44,249 nt of DNA from Actinomycetaceae bacterium. Lineage in GTDB: Bacteria; Actinomycetota; Actinomycetes; Actinomycetales; Actinomycetaceae. Positions within the stretch are counted from its first letter, which is position 1. Each line of letters opens with the position of its first letter. A program made the position numbers and the translations under genes. The stretch is taken from assembly GCA_030532245.1 (NCBI GenBank), contig JAUNLN010000017.1, positions 1 through 44,249 of the forward strand, written 5' to 3'. The notes beneath the pieces were generated by a model, which saw only the letters and a program-made list of their open reading frames with translations, was not told the DNA's origin and did no database searches. Shown in pieces: positions 19,282 to 28,358 of this stretch.

Positions 19282-20082
19282 ATGGACACCACAACTGGAA
19301 ATAGCGCAGTTACAGCGTGGCAACGCTGGCGCGAAGAAGAAGATGCTGACATGCGCAAGTCGCACGGCTGGCTCACTGTAATCAGCCTGGATTTCTTGGA
19401 TGAAACCCCTCGAGAGGTCGATGAATTTCCCGGTCTTTGGAGCGTGGAGGGCAACCTCATACGCGTGGAGTTCTCCGAAGGTGATGGCGTGACGCTAGAC
19501 GGCAAGCCCGCTGCCGGTGAGCACAAGTTCCCGAGCGACTCGCAGCCCATGCCGCAGTTCACCCTGGGTTCGAAGGTTCCAGAGATTGCGCTTCGCGGCG
19601 GTCGCGTGCTTGTTCGCGTGCGCGACGATGAGGCTCTTTTCCGCAAGGTTTTCACCGGAACACCCACGTACGAATATCAACCGCAGTGGGTTGTGCCCGT
19701 TACCTTCCGCCCCTACGACGCTCCGCGCACGCGTGAAATTTTCACGGCCCAAGAGGGCCTCACGCGCGACATGAACTTCATTGGCGAGGTGGATATTCAG
19801 TTTGAAGACCGCACGCGCACGCTCGTGGTTACGCAGGCGCCCGAGCCCTTCGTGATCTTCGAAGACCTCACTTCCGGCAAGGAATCCGCGCTTTGGCGCA
19901 GGGCTCCCCTACGCCAAACAGAAGAAGGCTACGTGGTCGACTTCAACTATTCGCATAACTTCCCCGCCCACTACCTGCCGTTTGGCACGTGCCCACGCCC
20001 GGTAGATGAAAATATTATCGACGTTGCGATTCCGGCGGGCCAGAAGAAGCCGAACGAGACCTATCAGTCTGTGCATTCCTAA
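19282..20082 (+). CDS. DUF1684 family protein
   Basis: A 266-residue cytosolic protein of the DUF1684 family, beta-rich, with no signal peptide. Family-like segments are the N-terminal WRxxREDADMRKSHGWLTV-type motif, the central PVTFRPYDAPRT, and the C-terminal FNYSHNFPAHYLPFGTCPRP followed by IPAGQKK. That C-terminal stretch with Asn, His and Cys is the most conserved part and may bind metal or substrate. The function is not established. ATG 19282 lacks a ribosome binding site, so a leaderless mRNA is likely; an in-frame TTG lies at 19276. It is the only plus-strand gene between 4604 and 32888. Confidence 0.88.
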   Translation: MDTTTGNSAVTAWQRWREEEDADMRKSHGWLTVISLDFLDETPREVDEFPGLWSVEGNLIRVEFSEGDGVTLDGKPAAGEHKFPSDSQPMPQFTLGSKVPEIALRGGRVLVRVRDDEALFRKVFTGTPTYEYQPQWVVPVTFRPYDAPRTREIFTAQEGLTRDMNFIGEVDIQFEDRTRTLVVTQAPEPFVIFEDLTSGKESALWRRAPLRQTEEGYVVDFNYSHNFPAHYLPFGTCPRPVDENIIDVAIPAGQKKPNETYQSVHS

Positions 20083-20097
20083 AAGTAGGCGCAGGCA

Positions 20098-20142
20098 AAG
20101 GCGGCGGCGACCAGATTCCCTGGTTGCCGCCGCCTTCTTATT
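20098..20142. terminator. Shared terminator for DUF1684 and rho
   Basis: GGCGGCGGCGACCAG pairs with CTGGTTGCCGCCGCC around a 5-base loop (one wobble). The plus side is followed by TTCTTATTT, which gives good termination for DUF1684. The minus side is followed by only TTTG. Confidence 0.8.
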
Positions 20143-20188
20143 TAGATTGCCGCGAGGCACCTACGTATCGGGTGCCGCGCTTCAGCGC

Positions 20189-21913
20189 CTAGTCCTTCGG
20201 AGTCGTCTTAGCGACCGTCATCAAGAACTCAGCGTTGTTCTGCGTATCCTGCAGCTTGTCGAGCATGAGCTCCAGAGCCTGCTGCTGGTCGAGCTGGCCG
20301 ATCACGCGGCGCAGACGCCACATGATTGCGAGCTCCTCCTTCTTAAACAGCATCTCTTCGCGCCTCGTACCCGAAGCGTTCACGTCGACAGCCGGGTAGA
20401 TGCGGCGCTCAGCGAGCTGGCGTGAAAGCCTCAGCTCCATGTTGCCCGTACCCTTGAACTCTTCGAAGATGACCTCATCCATCTTCGAACCGGTCTCAAC
20501 GAGAGCCGACGCGATGATGGTGAGCGAGCCGCCCTCCTCAACGTTGCGGGCTGCACCGAAGAACTTCTTCGGCGGGTACAGTGCCGAAGCGTCGACACCA
20601 CCGGACAGGATTCGGCCAGAAGCCGGGGCTGCGAGGTTGTACGCGCGGCCGAGGCGAGTGATCGAATCGAGTAGAACAACAACGTCGTGGCCGAGTTCGA
20701 CGAGGCGCTTTGCACGCTCAATCGCAAGCTCTGCAACGATCGTGTGGTCGGTTGCCGGGCGGTCGAACGTGGAGGCAATGACCTCGCCCTTCACCGTGCG
20801 GCGCATGTCGGTTACCTCTTCGGGGCGCTCGTCAACAAGCACAACCATGAGGTGAACGTCCGGGTTATTCTGCGAAATCGCGTTCGCGATCTGCTGCATG
20901 ATGATCGTCTTACCGGCCTTCGGCGGCGACACGATGAGGCCGCGCTGGCCCTTACCGATCGGGGCGACTAGGTCGATAATGCGAGGCGTGATTGCGCGCG
21001 GAGTGGTCTCAAGGCGCAGGTGCTCATCCGGGTAGAGCGGCGTGAGCTTAGCAAACTCGGGACGATCCCCCGCCTTGTCTAGCGGAATGCCGTTCACCGA
21101 ATCGACAGCGACGAGCGCGTTGTACTTTTGACGCTGACGCTCATTTTGGCGCGGCTGGCGCACAGAACCTACAACCGCGTCACCGGGGCGTAGGTTCCAG
21201 CGACGCACGTTGCCAAGCGTCACGTAAACGTCGTTCGGGCCCGGCAGGTAGCCGGAAGTACGCACAAACGCGTGGTTATCCTGCACGTCGAGAATACCGG
21301 CGATCGGAATCAGTACGTCGTCTTCACTGACCTCCGGCTCGTTATCCTCACGGCGGCGCTTGCTACGATCACGGCCGCGGCGACGACGACCGCGATCATC
21401 ACGGTTGTCACGCTGGTTGGAACGGTTGTTACGGCGGCGGCTTCCCTGCTGCTCGCCTTCACCGTCGGAGTCAGAATCCGCCTCATCCGCGGAAGGTAGC
21501 TTGATGTCTTCGAGCGTCTTGGAGGGCTTTTCTTCATGCTTCTCCTCAGACTTCTCAGCAGCCTGAGTGCCTCCGAGTTCTGCCTTCACGTCGAGCTGGA
21601 TTGCCTCCGGCGTACCCCCGCTACTAACTGCGCGGCGGCGACGACGGCGAGGCTCTTCCTTCTGCTGCGCCTCGGGTTTCTGCTGTGCCTCCGGTTTCGT
21701 TGCAGGCTCCTCGGCGTGCTCAACCTTGAGCTCTGGCTGGGTTTCTTTAGCGGGCTCTTTAGCGCCGGAACGCTGACCGCGAATTGCTGCCAACAGCTCG
21801 GGTTTACGCATCTTCGAATAGTCTTGAAGCCCCATTTCTTCGGCAACTTCACGCAATTCGGCAAGGCGCATCTGAGAGAGTGGGCGCCTCTTAGTAGTTG
21901 GGTTTTCGCTCAA
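20189..21913 (-). CDS. rho: Transcription termination factor Rho
   Basis: Hexameric ATP-dependent RNA translocase that ends transcription. The order is: Rho N-terminal helical domain (about 11-45); a long disordered insert (about 46-195) that is first acidic and Gln-rich with a repeated KPEAQQ and then very Arg/Asn/Asp-rich; the cold-shock RNA-binding domain (about 200-270); and the RecA-type core with Walker A SPPKAGKT at 329-336. The basic insert is typical of high-GC actinobacterial Rho and can bind structured RNA. The start is TTG 21913 with GAGG eight bases upstream. A 329-base region with several inverted repeats precedes it. Confidence 0.98.
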   Translation of the reverse strand: MSENPTTKRRPLSQMRLAELREVAEEMGLQDYSKMRKPELLAAIRGQRSGAKEPAKETQPELKVEHAEEPATKPEAQQKPEAQQKEEPRRRRRRAVSSGGTPEAIQLDVKAELGGTQAAEKSEEKHEEKPSKTLEDIKLPSADEADSDSDGEGEQQGSRRRNNRSNQRDNRDDRGRRRRGRDRSKRRREDNEPEVSEDDVLIPIAGILDVQDNHAFVRTSGYLPGPNDVYVTLGNVRRWNLRPGDAVVGSVRQPRQNERQRQKYNALVAVDSVNGIPLDKAGDRPEFAKLTPLYPDEHLRLETTPRAITPRIIDLVAPIGKGQRGLIVSPPKAGKTIIMQQIANAISQNNPDVHLMVVLVDERPEEVTDMRRTVKGEVIASTFDRPATDHTIVAELAIERAKRLVELGHDVVVLLDSITRLGRAYNLAAPASGRILSGGVDASALYPPKKFFGAARNVEEGGSLTIIASALVETGSKMDEVIFEEFKGTGNMELRLSRQLAERRIYPAVDVNASGTRREEMLFKKEELAIMWRLRRVIGQLDQQQALELMLDKLQDTQNNAEFLMTVAKTTPKD

Positions 21914-22242
21914 CGAATTTCCTCACTTATGTTGGCCTTGAGCCATGAAATCTCTGCTCATTTAGGCAGGAGCGTTTCCATCAAAGAAAGCAGGAAAGAA
22001 AGAACATCGGTGGATGTGAAAGCATTCTTCCCTACACGAAACACGTGATGGAAGATTAGAAATGCTGACCTTGTCAGCTTCGGCTCAACGAGCCTTTCTT
22101 GATATTAGCAGGAATTTCAAGGCTTTTAAAACATCAGCACTTTCAAAGCCTTGATAATCCCCACAAAATGGCGCTTTTAGCATGATCAACCGCCTCCGGG
22201 GAGCCGATTTCACGCGCACGCGCTCACTGCGCGAGCCGCCGC
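21914..22242 (-). promoter_or_regulatory. Structured leader region of rho
   Basis: No gene is seen in these 329 bases between thrB and rho. Three inverted repeats are visible: TCAAGGCTTT/AAAGCCTTGA (22117-22126 and 22145-22154), GCTGAC/GTCAGC (22064-22069 and 22073-22078), and GGCTC/GAGCC (22082-22094). The first may terminate thrB; the other two lie in the expected rho leader. A possible -10, TAATAT, is at 22107-22102 on the minus strand. Confidence 0.5.
22117..22154. repeat. 10-bp perfect inverted repeat between thrB and rho
   Basis: TCAAGGCTTT at 22117-22126 and its exact reverse complement at 22145-22154, separated by 18 bases that are themselves A/T-rich. It may be a terminator-like hairpin for thrB or an operator for rho. 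Confidence 0.6.
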
Positions 22243-23160
22243 TTAGTTGTCTGCGCCGCCGCGCGATGCCTCCATCGACGCGCCCTGCGCGCTAATACCG
22301 GGGTTCTTAACCGCCCAGCCGGCGCCCTTCGCCTCCTCAATCAAGCTCGGCTCGAGGCTACCGAACACGAGCACGGTTGGCCCCGCACCCGAAACGACTG
22401 CGGGAAGGCCCTGCTCGCGGAGGTACTGCACGAGCTCGTACGTGGCGGGCATAACCATCGCACGCGGCTTTTGATGGAGCCGATCCTCGGTTGCATCCAT
22501 GAGGTGCTGAAGCGGCGCCGCTCCCGAAAGGATGAGGGCAAGGAGGGAGGCTCGAGACAAGTTGAACGTGGCGTCTTGCATCGGCACTTCGCGAGGAAGC
22601 GCCGCGCGAGCAGCCTTCGTGGACACCGAATATTTGGGCGTAAGCACCCAGGCGTCCAGGCCCGCGGGAGGCGCCATCACAACAGTTTTAGCGGTCTCCT
22701 CCTGCATCCACGAGAACGTGACTCCCCCGTAGATTGCGGGCGCAGCATTATCGGGGTGGCCCTCAATCTTCGTGGCGAGCTGAAGCACTTCCTCCAGCGA
22801 GAACGCGTCTTCACCCACAAGACCGCGAGCGAGCATTAGGCCGGCAACCACGGCGGCCGCGGAGGAGCCCATGCCCGCCCCGTGCGGAATGCGGTTGCGC
22901 GCAACCATTTGGAGGCCGACCTGCGGCACGTCCAGGTACTCAAGCCCCTGGCGAACTGCGCGGACAATTAGATTGTCTTCGCCCTCCGAGACTTCGCCGG
23001 CGCCGTGGCCGATCACCTGCACGTGGGTTTTGCCGACGACCGCGCGCAACTCCACCTCATCGAAAATGCCGAGCGCAAGGCCCGCCGCGTCGAAGCCGGG
23101 GCCAAGGTTCGCAGACGTTGCCGGAACGCGCGCGCGAACCGTGTCGTTTGTGAGGCGCAT
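22243..23160 (-). CDS. thrB: Homoserine kinase
   Basis: Phosphorylates homoserine using ATP in threonine synthesis. This 305-residue GHMP kinase has PATSANLGPGFD near the N-terminus, the ATP loop PHGAGMGSSAAAVVAG at about 92-107, and the C-terminal glycine motif VVSGAGPTVLVFG. It begins two bases after the hom stop, so the two are coupled. In mycobacteria thrC lies between hom and thrB; here it is absent. Threonine synthase must be encoded elsewhere if the pathway is complete. Confidence 0.97.
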   Translation of the reverse strand: MRLTNDTVRARVPATSANLGPGFDAAGLALGIFDEVELRAVVGKTHVQVIGHGAGEVSEGEDNLIVRAVRQGLEYLDVPQVGLQMVARNRIPHGAGMGSSAAAVVAGLMLARGLVGEDAFSLEEVLQLATKIEGHPDNAAPAIYGGVTFSWMQEETAKTVVMAPPAGLDAWVLTPKYSVSTKAARAALPREVPMQDATFNLSRASLLALILSGAAPLQHLMDATEDRLHQKPRAMVMPATYELVQYLREQGLPAVVSGAGPTVLVFGSLEPSLIEEAKGAGWAVKNPGISAQGASMEASRGGADN

Positions 23161-23162
23161 GC

Positions 23163-24446
23163 CTACTCCCCTTCGATCCGCAGTACGGATTCGACAGAAA
23201 GCACGACCTCAGATTCTGCAAGCTCGCGCCTCACCGCATCCATTTGTGCGCCCGAAGTGGTGTGCGTCGATAGGGACAGGGAGGCGACGTCGCCCTCGGC
23301 TACATCTTGCGAGACGGTGAGGAGCGAGACGCCGTTGTTACCAAACACGCTGGAAACCTCGGCGAGTACGCCCGGGCGCTCCGCGACCTTCAGGCGAAGC
23401 TGGAAACGCGCCTGAGCCATGCTCGGATCGAGAACCGGGAGGTCAGCGTAGCGAGACTCGCGCGGAGCGTGACCGCCAAGCACGCGGTGGGAAGCGCCCG
23501 CAACCAGGTCGGATAGAACCGCGGATGCCGTGGGCGTGCCGCCGGCACCCTGACCGTAGAACATGAGGCGACCAGCGGACTCGTTGTCGAGGAGCACCGC
23601 GTTGAACGCTCCAGAAACCATTGCTAGCGGGTGCGTGTTCGGCACGAGCGCGGGGTAAACCTGCGCCAAAATGCCCTCCTCGCCGCGACGCTGAGCAACC
23701 GCGAGGAGCTTCACGACCATGCCGTTCTTCGCAGCCTCCGCAACGTCTTCTGCGGTGATTCCGGTGATGCCCTCGACCTCGACGTCGTCGATCGACACGC
23801 GCGTGTGGAATGCGAGCGATGCCATGATCGCGCACTTCGCAGCCGCGTCGAGACCCTCAACGTCGGCGGTTGGATCGGCTTCAGCGAAGCCAAGCTCCTG
23901 CGCCTTCTTGAGTGCTGCCTCGTAGGTTGCGCCCGTGGTCGACATTTGATCGAGAATAAAGTTCGTCGTGCCGTTCACGATGCCAAGGAGGCGGTTTACG
24001 CGGTCTCCCGCGATCGACTCGCGCAGGCCGTAAACGATCGGGATTGCGCCGGCTACGGCTGCCTCGAAGTAAAGGTCGGTGTCGTTTGCTTCGGCCAGTT
24101 CATACAGTTCCGCGCCGTGCTTTGCGAGCAGAGCCTTGTTGCCGGTAATGACCGTGGCTCCGCGAGACAGCGCGCGCTTTACGTGCGTGAATGCCGGCTC
24201 GATGCCACCGATCAGCTCAATCACGATGTCGGCGCCGTCGATGGCGGCGTTCGCGTCGGTGGTGAGTAGCTCGCGTTTGATCTCGTAGTCCCTCTTGGAG
24301 TCCAAGTTCCGAACCACTACGGCATTGACCTCAAGTTTCGCGCCGGAGCGCGCCTCCAGCTCGGCCTGGCTCTCTTCAATCAGGCGAATCACCTGAGAGC
24401 CAACCGTACCGGCTCCTAGAACCGCAACCTTCTGCAGATTCGACAT
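23163..24446 (-). CDS. hom: Homoserine dehydrogenase
   Basis: Reduces aspartate semialdehyde to homoserine, the branch point to threonine and methionine. The Rossmann motif VLGAGTVGSQV is at residues 9-19. GIVNGTTNFIL and the region TADVEGLDAAAKCAI with the catalytic Lys/Asp follow, then YGQGAGGTPTASAV. A C-terminal ACT domain (about 345-427) implies feedback control by threonine. Length 427 is the usual monofunctional actinobacterial type. ATG 24446 has GGAGGG five bases upstream. It sits between lysA and thrB. Confidence 0.97.
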   Translation of the reverse strand: MSNLQKVAVLGAGTVGSQVIRLIEESQAELEARSGAKLEVNAVVVRNLDSKRDYEIKRELLTTDANAAIDGADIVIELIGGIEPAFTHVKRALSRGATVITGNKALLAKHGAELYELAEANDTDLYFEAAVAGAIPIVYGLRESIAGDRVNRLLGIVNGTTNFILDQMSTTGATYEAALKKAQELGFAEADPTADVEGLDAAAKCAIMASLAFHTRVSIDDVEVEGITGITAEDVAEAAKNGMVVKLLAVAQRRGEEGILAQVYPALVPNTHPLAMVSGAFNAVLLDNESAGRLMFYGQGAGGTPTASAVLSDLVAGASHRVLGGHAPRESRYADLPVLDPSMAQARFQLRLKVAERPGVLAEVSSVFGNNGVSLLTVSQDVAEGDVASLSLSTHTTSGAQMDAVRRELAESEVVLSVESVLRIEGE

Positions 24447-24457
24447 GTTCCCTCCAA

Positions 24458-25855
24458 TTATTTCTCAGGTGAAAGCGCTGCGTCGCGCGCGAATAGATCC
24501 GACAGAGTTTCGGGGTAGACAACCCATTTTGGCTCCCCCATGCCAACGCCGAGCGTGCCCGGGCGGGTCAGCATATTGTAGTTCGACGACATCGTGTGCC
24601 CGTAGGCGCCCGTTGCCGGAACCGCGAGGATATCTCCAGCCCTAATGTCGGCTGGCAAAGCTACTTCAGTGACCACGATGTCGCCAGATTCGCAGTGTTT
24701 ACCAACTACTCGCGAAAGCACTAGCGGCTCCTTCGACGTGCGGTTTGCAAGGAGCGCCGTGTATTTGGCGTCGTAGAGGGCGGGGCGAATGTTGTCTGAC
24801 ATACCGCCGTCTACCGACACGTACAGGCGCGAGCCCCCCTCCAGGGGCACCTCTTTCACCGTACCGACCGTGTAGAGGGTGACGACCGAGGGGCCAACCG
24901 TTGAGCGACCCGGCTCGATTGATATGTGAGGTACCTTGAGCCCCATCTCCTCACACGCGGTGCGCACCGCGCCGGCGAGGGTGCGCGCAATGTCTTTGGG
25001 GCTCATCGCCTCCGGATCCTCGCCCGTGTAGGTGATGGCGTAGCCGCCGCCGAGGTCGACTTCGCGACACTCGATGCCCTCTTCGTGGAGGGTGCCCATG
25101 AGGCCGAGGAGGCGCGAAGCGGATTCGGCAAATGCGTCGAGTTCACGGATTTGCGAGCCGATGTGGGCGTGGAGGCCCACGAAATCAAGGCTTTCTCGCT
25201 TCGCAATCTCACGCGCGGCCTCGAGCGCCTGCCCCGTGGATAGGGAAAGCCCGAACTTTTGATCCTCGTGCGCGGTCGCAATGAACTCGTGGCCACCGGC
25301 GTGAACGCCCGTAGTCACGCGGATCATCACCCTCGCCTTGCGGCCAAGCTCCTTCGCGATCGCTGCAACCCGATCGATTTCATCCATCGAGTCGATCACG
25401 ATACGCGCGATTCCGGCGTCGCCCGCACTGATTGCGAGGCGAAGCTCCTCATCGGACTTGTTATTGCCGTGCAGGCCAACCATGTTCGGGTCGGCGCCCG
25501 CGCGAAGAGCGAGAGTGAGTTCGCCAAGGCTAGCCGTGTCGACACCCATGCCGGCGCTCGTGACCAGTTCGACCACGCGCGCACTCATGAATGCCTTCGC
25601 GGCGAAGTAAGCTGAACCGCCACCCATTCCGTAGCCGTCCCAGAACTCCTCAGCCATGACCGTGGCCCACACCGTTGCGCGGCCCATCAGGTCAGCCTCA
25701 TCTAGAACGTACATCGGAGACCCGAACGAAGCCACGAGGCTTTCAGCGCTCCTACCACCGAGGTGGAGCTGGCCGTCATGCTTGGCACTCCACGGCCAAA
25801 GATCCGGCCGCTCACTCGGTAGCGGAGCCTTCAGGCTTTCAAGGTCGCGGTTCAT
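24458..25855 (-). CDS. lysA: Diaminopimelate decarboxylase
   Basis: PLP enzyme that makes lysine from meso-diaminopimelate. The 465-residue fold-type III protein has the PLP Lys in SAYFAAKAFMS, HAHIGSQI, the glycine loop DLGGGYAITY, EPGRSTVG, and the C-terminal CESGDIV and YNMLTRPG motifs. It is the second gene after argS (22 bases apart), the same argS-lysA-hom order as in mycobacteria and corynebacteria. In corynebacteria argS-lysA expression responds to arginine and lysine; a regulator site is discussed at the argS promoter. Confidence 0.97.
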   Translation of the reverse strand: MNRDLESLKAPLPSERPDLWPWSAKHDGQLHLGGRSAESLVASFGSPMYVLDEADLMGRATVWATVMAEEFWDGYGMGGGSAYFAAKAFMSARVVELVTSAGMGVDTASLGELTLALRAGADPNMVGLHGNNKSDEELRLAISAGDAGIARIVIDSMDEIDRVAAIAKELGRKARVMIRVTTGVHAGGHEFIATAHEDQKFGLSLSTGQALEAAREIAKRESLDFVGLHAHIGSQIRELDAFAESASRLLGLMGTLHEEGIECREVDLGGGYAITYTGEDPEAMSPKDIARTLAGAVRTACEEMGLKVPHISIEPGRSTVGPSVVTLYTVGTVKEVPLEGGSRLYVSVDGGMSDNIRPALYDAKYTALLANRTSKEPLVLSRVVGKHCESGDIVVTEVALPADIRAGDILAVPATGAYGHTMSSNYNMLTRPGTLGVGMGEPKWVVYPETLSDLFARDAALSPEK

Positions 25856-25877
25856 AACTTCACCTTCTACATGCGGC

Positions 25878-27554
25878 TTACATGCGCTCCGGCGCGCTCA
25901 CGCCAAGCAGGCCAAGACCGTTTGCGAGCACCTGCGAGACAGCATCGTTTAGCCAACGACGAGCCACGTGGCCGGCGTTAACCTCTTCATCAGCGCGCGG
26001 AGTTACGCGGCACTGGGCATACCACGTGTGGTAGGCGCCAGCCAGGGTTTCGAGGTAGCGGGCAACGCGGTGAGGCTCCAAGAACTGAGCGGCCTGAGCC
26101 ACGACAGCCGGGAACTCCGCGAGCACGCCGAGTAGCTGAGCGTCGGCAGCGTGCGACAGCTCCGCCGGGTCGAACTCGCCGCGGGTTACACCGTGCTCGT
26201 CCGCGTTACGGCCAACGTTCACCGTGCGTGCGTGAGCGTACTGCACGTAGTAAACGGGGTTGTCGTTCGTGTTCTGCGACAAAAGGTCGAGGTCGATATC
26301 GAGGTTCTGATCCATCGACGCGCGAACGAGCGAGTAGCGGGCCGCGTCAACGCCAACAGCGTCGAGGAGGTCGTCGAGCGAAACAATCGTGCCCGCGCGC
26401 TTCGACATGCGCACCGGCTTGCCCGAGCGAACGAGGTTCACCATCTGGCCAATCAGGATCTCGAGGTTTTCGTGCGGTACGTCGCCGAATGCCTCACACA
26501 TCGCCATCATGCGGCCAATGTAGCCGTGGTGGTCTGCGCCAAGGAGGAGCACCGCCTGGTCGGCGCCGCGACCGCGCTTGTCGAGGTAGTACGCGAGGTC
26601 GCCCGCAAAGTATGCGGCGTCGCCGTCAGACTTGATCACCACGCGGTCTTTATCGTCACCAAAATCGGTGGTGCGAAGCCAGAGCGCACCATCCTGCTCG
26701 AAAATGTGGCCGCGTTCGCGAAGCACCTCAATCGCGTGGTCTACAGCGCCGGACTCGTGGAGCGAATCCTCGTGGAAGAACACGTCGAACTCAGCGCGGA
26801 ACTCGGAAAGCTTTTCTTTAATCTCAGCGAACATGAGCTCCACGCCGCGAGCGCGGAACGCTTCAACCGCGTCTTCGGCCGGCAGGTCGAGCGGGTTCGG
26901 CTCCCCCGCCGCGGAGGCGTCTTGCATAACCTGGTTTGCAATGTCCTCAATGTACTGGCCGCCGTATCCGTCTTCGGGAGCCGGCTCGCCCTTAGCGCGA
27001 GCGTAGAGGGAGCGTGCGAAACGGTCGATCTGCGCGCCGTGGTCGTTGAAGTAGTATTCGCGGGTAACCTCAGCGCCCGCGGCCTTCAAGAGACGAGCCA
27101 TCGAGTCGCCAACCGCCGCCCAGCGGGCGCCACCCAGGTGGATCGGGCCGGTGGGGTTCGCCGACACGTACTCAAGATTTACCTTCGTGCCAGCCTTCGA
27201 GTCGTTGTGACCGTAGCTGCTACCTGCCTCCAAAATGGTGCGGGCAAGCTCGCCAGCGGAGGCGGCCTCAAGGCGGATGTTAATGAATCCGGGGCCCGCA
27301 ACCTCAACTTCGCTGATCCCCTCACGTGCCGCGAGACGATCCGCAAGAATCTGCGCCAACTGACGCGGGTTCATGCCCGCCTTCTTCGCCAGACGCATCG
27401 CAATGTTCGTAGCCCAGTCACCGTGCTCGCGGCTTCGAGGGCGCTCAACGGTAACTTCCTCGGGAATATCTTCAGCGGCCAGCTCGACCGCGCCTTCGCT
27501 CACCGAACCCGTGAGCACTTCATGAATCAACTTTTCTAAATCTTTTGGAGTCAC
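25878..27554 (-). CDS. argS: Arginyl-tRNA synthetase
   Basis: Class I synthetase that charges tRNA-Arg. It has the N-terminal Add-1 domain, the HIGH-type motif HLGG in [13 protein letters not shown], the KMSK-type motif RMSKRAGT, and the DALR anticodon-binding domain at the C-terminus, ending in [10 protein letters not shown] as is usual for the family. I place the start at GTG 27554 ([12 protein letters not shown]), giving 558 residues. The frame stays open 33 codons upstream, but that part does not resemble ArgS. No Shine-Dalgarno is present, and a TAAGAT -10 box ends seven bases before GTG, so the mRNA is probably leaderless. It heads the argS-lysA-hom-thrB operon. Confidence 0.96.
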   Translation of the reverse strand: MTPKDLEKLIHEVLTGSVSEGAVELAAEDIPEEVTVERPRSREHGDWATNIAMRLAKKAGMNPRQLAQILADRLAAREGISEVEVAGPGFINIRLEAASAGELARTILEAGSSYGHNDSKAGTKVNLEYVSANPTGPIHLGGARWAAVGDSMARLLKAAGAEVTREYYFNDHGAQIDRFARSLYARAKGEPAPEDGYGGQYIEDIANQVMQDASAAGEPNPLDLPAEDAVEAFRARGVELMFAEIKEKLSEFRAEFDVFFHEDSLHESGAVDHAIEVLRERGHIFEQDGALWLRTTDFGDDKDRVVIKSDGDAAYFAGDLAYYLDKRGRGADQAVLLLGADHHGYIGRMMAMCEAFGDVPHENLEILIGQMVNLVRSGKPVRMSKRAGTIVSLDDLLDAVGVDAARYSLVRASMDQNLDIDLDLLSQNTNDNPVYYVQYAHARTVNVGRNADEHGVTRGEFDPAELSHAADAQLLGVLAEFPAVVAQAAQFLEPHRVARYLETLAGAYHTWYAQCRVTPRADEEVNAGHVARRWLNDAVSQVLANGLGLLGVSAPERM

Positions 27555-27572
27555 GCCCCTAATCTTAGGGGC
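27555..27572 (-). promoter_or_regulatory. argS promoter -10 inside an 18-bp palindrome
   Basis: GCCCCTAA-TC-TTAGGGGC on the plus strand is a perfect 8+8 inverted repeat with a 2-base centre. On the minus strand it contains TAAGAT (27567-27562), a good actinobacterial -10, and ends right at the GTG start. TTACCG lies 18 bases upstream as a possible -35. Confidence 0.55.
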
Positions 27573-27649
27573 AAACCGTCTACTGCGGTAACCAGTGTTC
27601 GAGAATCGGTTGGCTTTACCCCAAAGTGCAAGGAGCGTCACTAAACCAA

Positions 27650-27690
27650 ACAAAAAGTCAGGCCCAGACCAGCGTCTGAGCCTGACTTTC
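27650..27690 (-). terminator. Intrinsic terminator after rpiB
   Basis: AGTCAGGC (27656-27663) pairs with GCCTGACT (27680-27687), with an inner CAGAC/GTCTG pairing, followed on the minus strand by TTTTTGTTTGG. It separates rpiB from argS. Confidence 0.85.
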
Positions 27691-27723
27691 GCGTATGGCA
27701 GCTAGTACTACTTCTCGCCGACT

Positions 27724-28179
27724 TTACTTGCAGCGAGCGTTCTCGTAGTCGGTCATCAGCGCAATACGATCAGCGTGACGCTGCTCCTTCGAGAACGGCG
27801 TTGCAAGGAACACCTTCACGAAGCTCGCCGCCTCCTCCAACGTGTGCTGACGAGCACCAATCGAAATCACGTTCGCATCATTGTGCTCGCGCGCAAGCGC
27901 AGCCGTCGCCTCATTCCACACGAGCGCAGCACGCACACCGTCAACGAGGTTCGCAGCCATCTGCTCACCGTTACCACTGCCACCAATCACAATGCCCAAA
28001 GACTCCGGCTCCTTCGCCACAGCCTCCGCACACGGAATACACATGGTCGGGTATGCATCAAGCGCGTCGTACTCCTTCGCGCCGTGATCCACAACCTCGT
28101 GGCCTTCCTTTTCCAACATTTCAATCAGGTAGTTGCGAAGCTCGAACCCCGCATGATCTGCGGCAATATGCACGCGCAT
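27724..28179 (-). CDS. rpiB: Ribose-5-phosphate isomerase B
   Basis: Interconverts ribose 5-phosphate and ribulose 5-phosphate in the pentose phosphate pathway. This LacA/RpiB-family protein has the N-terminal HIAADHAGFEL, a VVDHG turn, YPTMCIPCAEAV and the GIVIGGSGNGEQMAANLVDGVRAAL segment. Its GSGNG type is found in actinobacteria, where the catalytic residue is Glu rather than Cys, consistent with the E here. ATG 28179 has GGAGG five to six bases upstream; an upstream in-frame codon at 28191 is less likely. The tRNA-Arg gene ends 36 bases before it. Confidence 0.95.
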   Translation of the reverse strand: MRVHIAADHAGFELRNYLIEMLEKEGHEVVDHGAKEYDALDAYPTMCIPCAEAVAKEPESLGIVIGGSGNGEQMAANLVDGVRAALVWNEATAALAREHNDANVISIGARQHTLEEAASFVKVFLATPFSKEQRHADRIALMTDYENARCK

Positions 28180-28215
28180 GTGAACCTCCAAAAGTTGTGT
28201 CTATATAAAACTAAG

Positions 28216-28288
28216 CGCCCCGAACAGGACTCGAACCTGCGACCTTCTGCTCCGGAGGCAGACGCTCTATCCGCTGAGCTATCGGGGC
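28216..28288 (-). tRNA. tRNA-Arg (anticodon CCG)
   Basis: The 73-base cloverleaf folds fully: acceptor GCCCCGA/TCGGGGC, D arm GCTC/GAGC, anticodon stem TCTGC/GCAGA with loop CTCCGGA (anticodon CCG, reading CGG), variable loop AGGTC and T arm GCAGG/CCTGT with TTCGAGT. The discriminator base is G, and CCA is not encoded. A possible -10 TAGTAT lies about 35 bases upstream. It precedes rpiB on the same strand. Confidence 0.97.
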
Positions 28289-28358
28289 TTGTCAAACGCT
28301 TATTGACCTTGGCAATACTACCAGCCTCATCTTTTAACGAAAAACGAGGCGGGAAGCG

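Noticed and set aside
26151..27539. A 462-codon open frame on the plus strand
   Set aside because: It lies fully antisense to argS, which has clear HIGH and KMSK motifs. Its translation is Arg/Val-rich with no domain, as expected for a shadow of a high-GC gene.
27555..27653. 33-codon upstream extension of argS
   Set aside because: It shows no similarity to synthetase N-termini. The GTG at 27554 fits the family and the promoter position.
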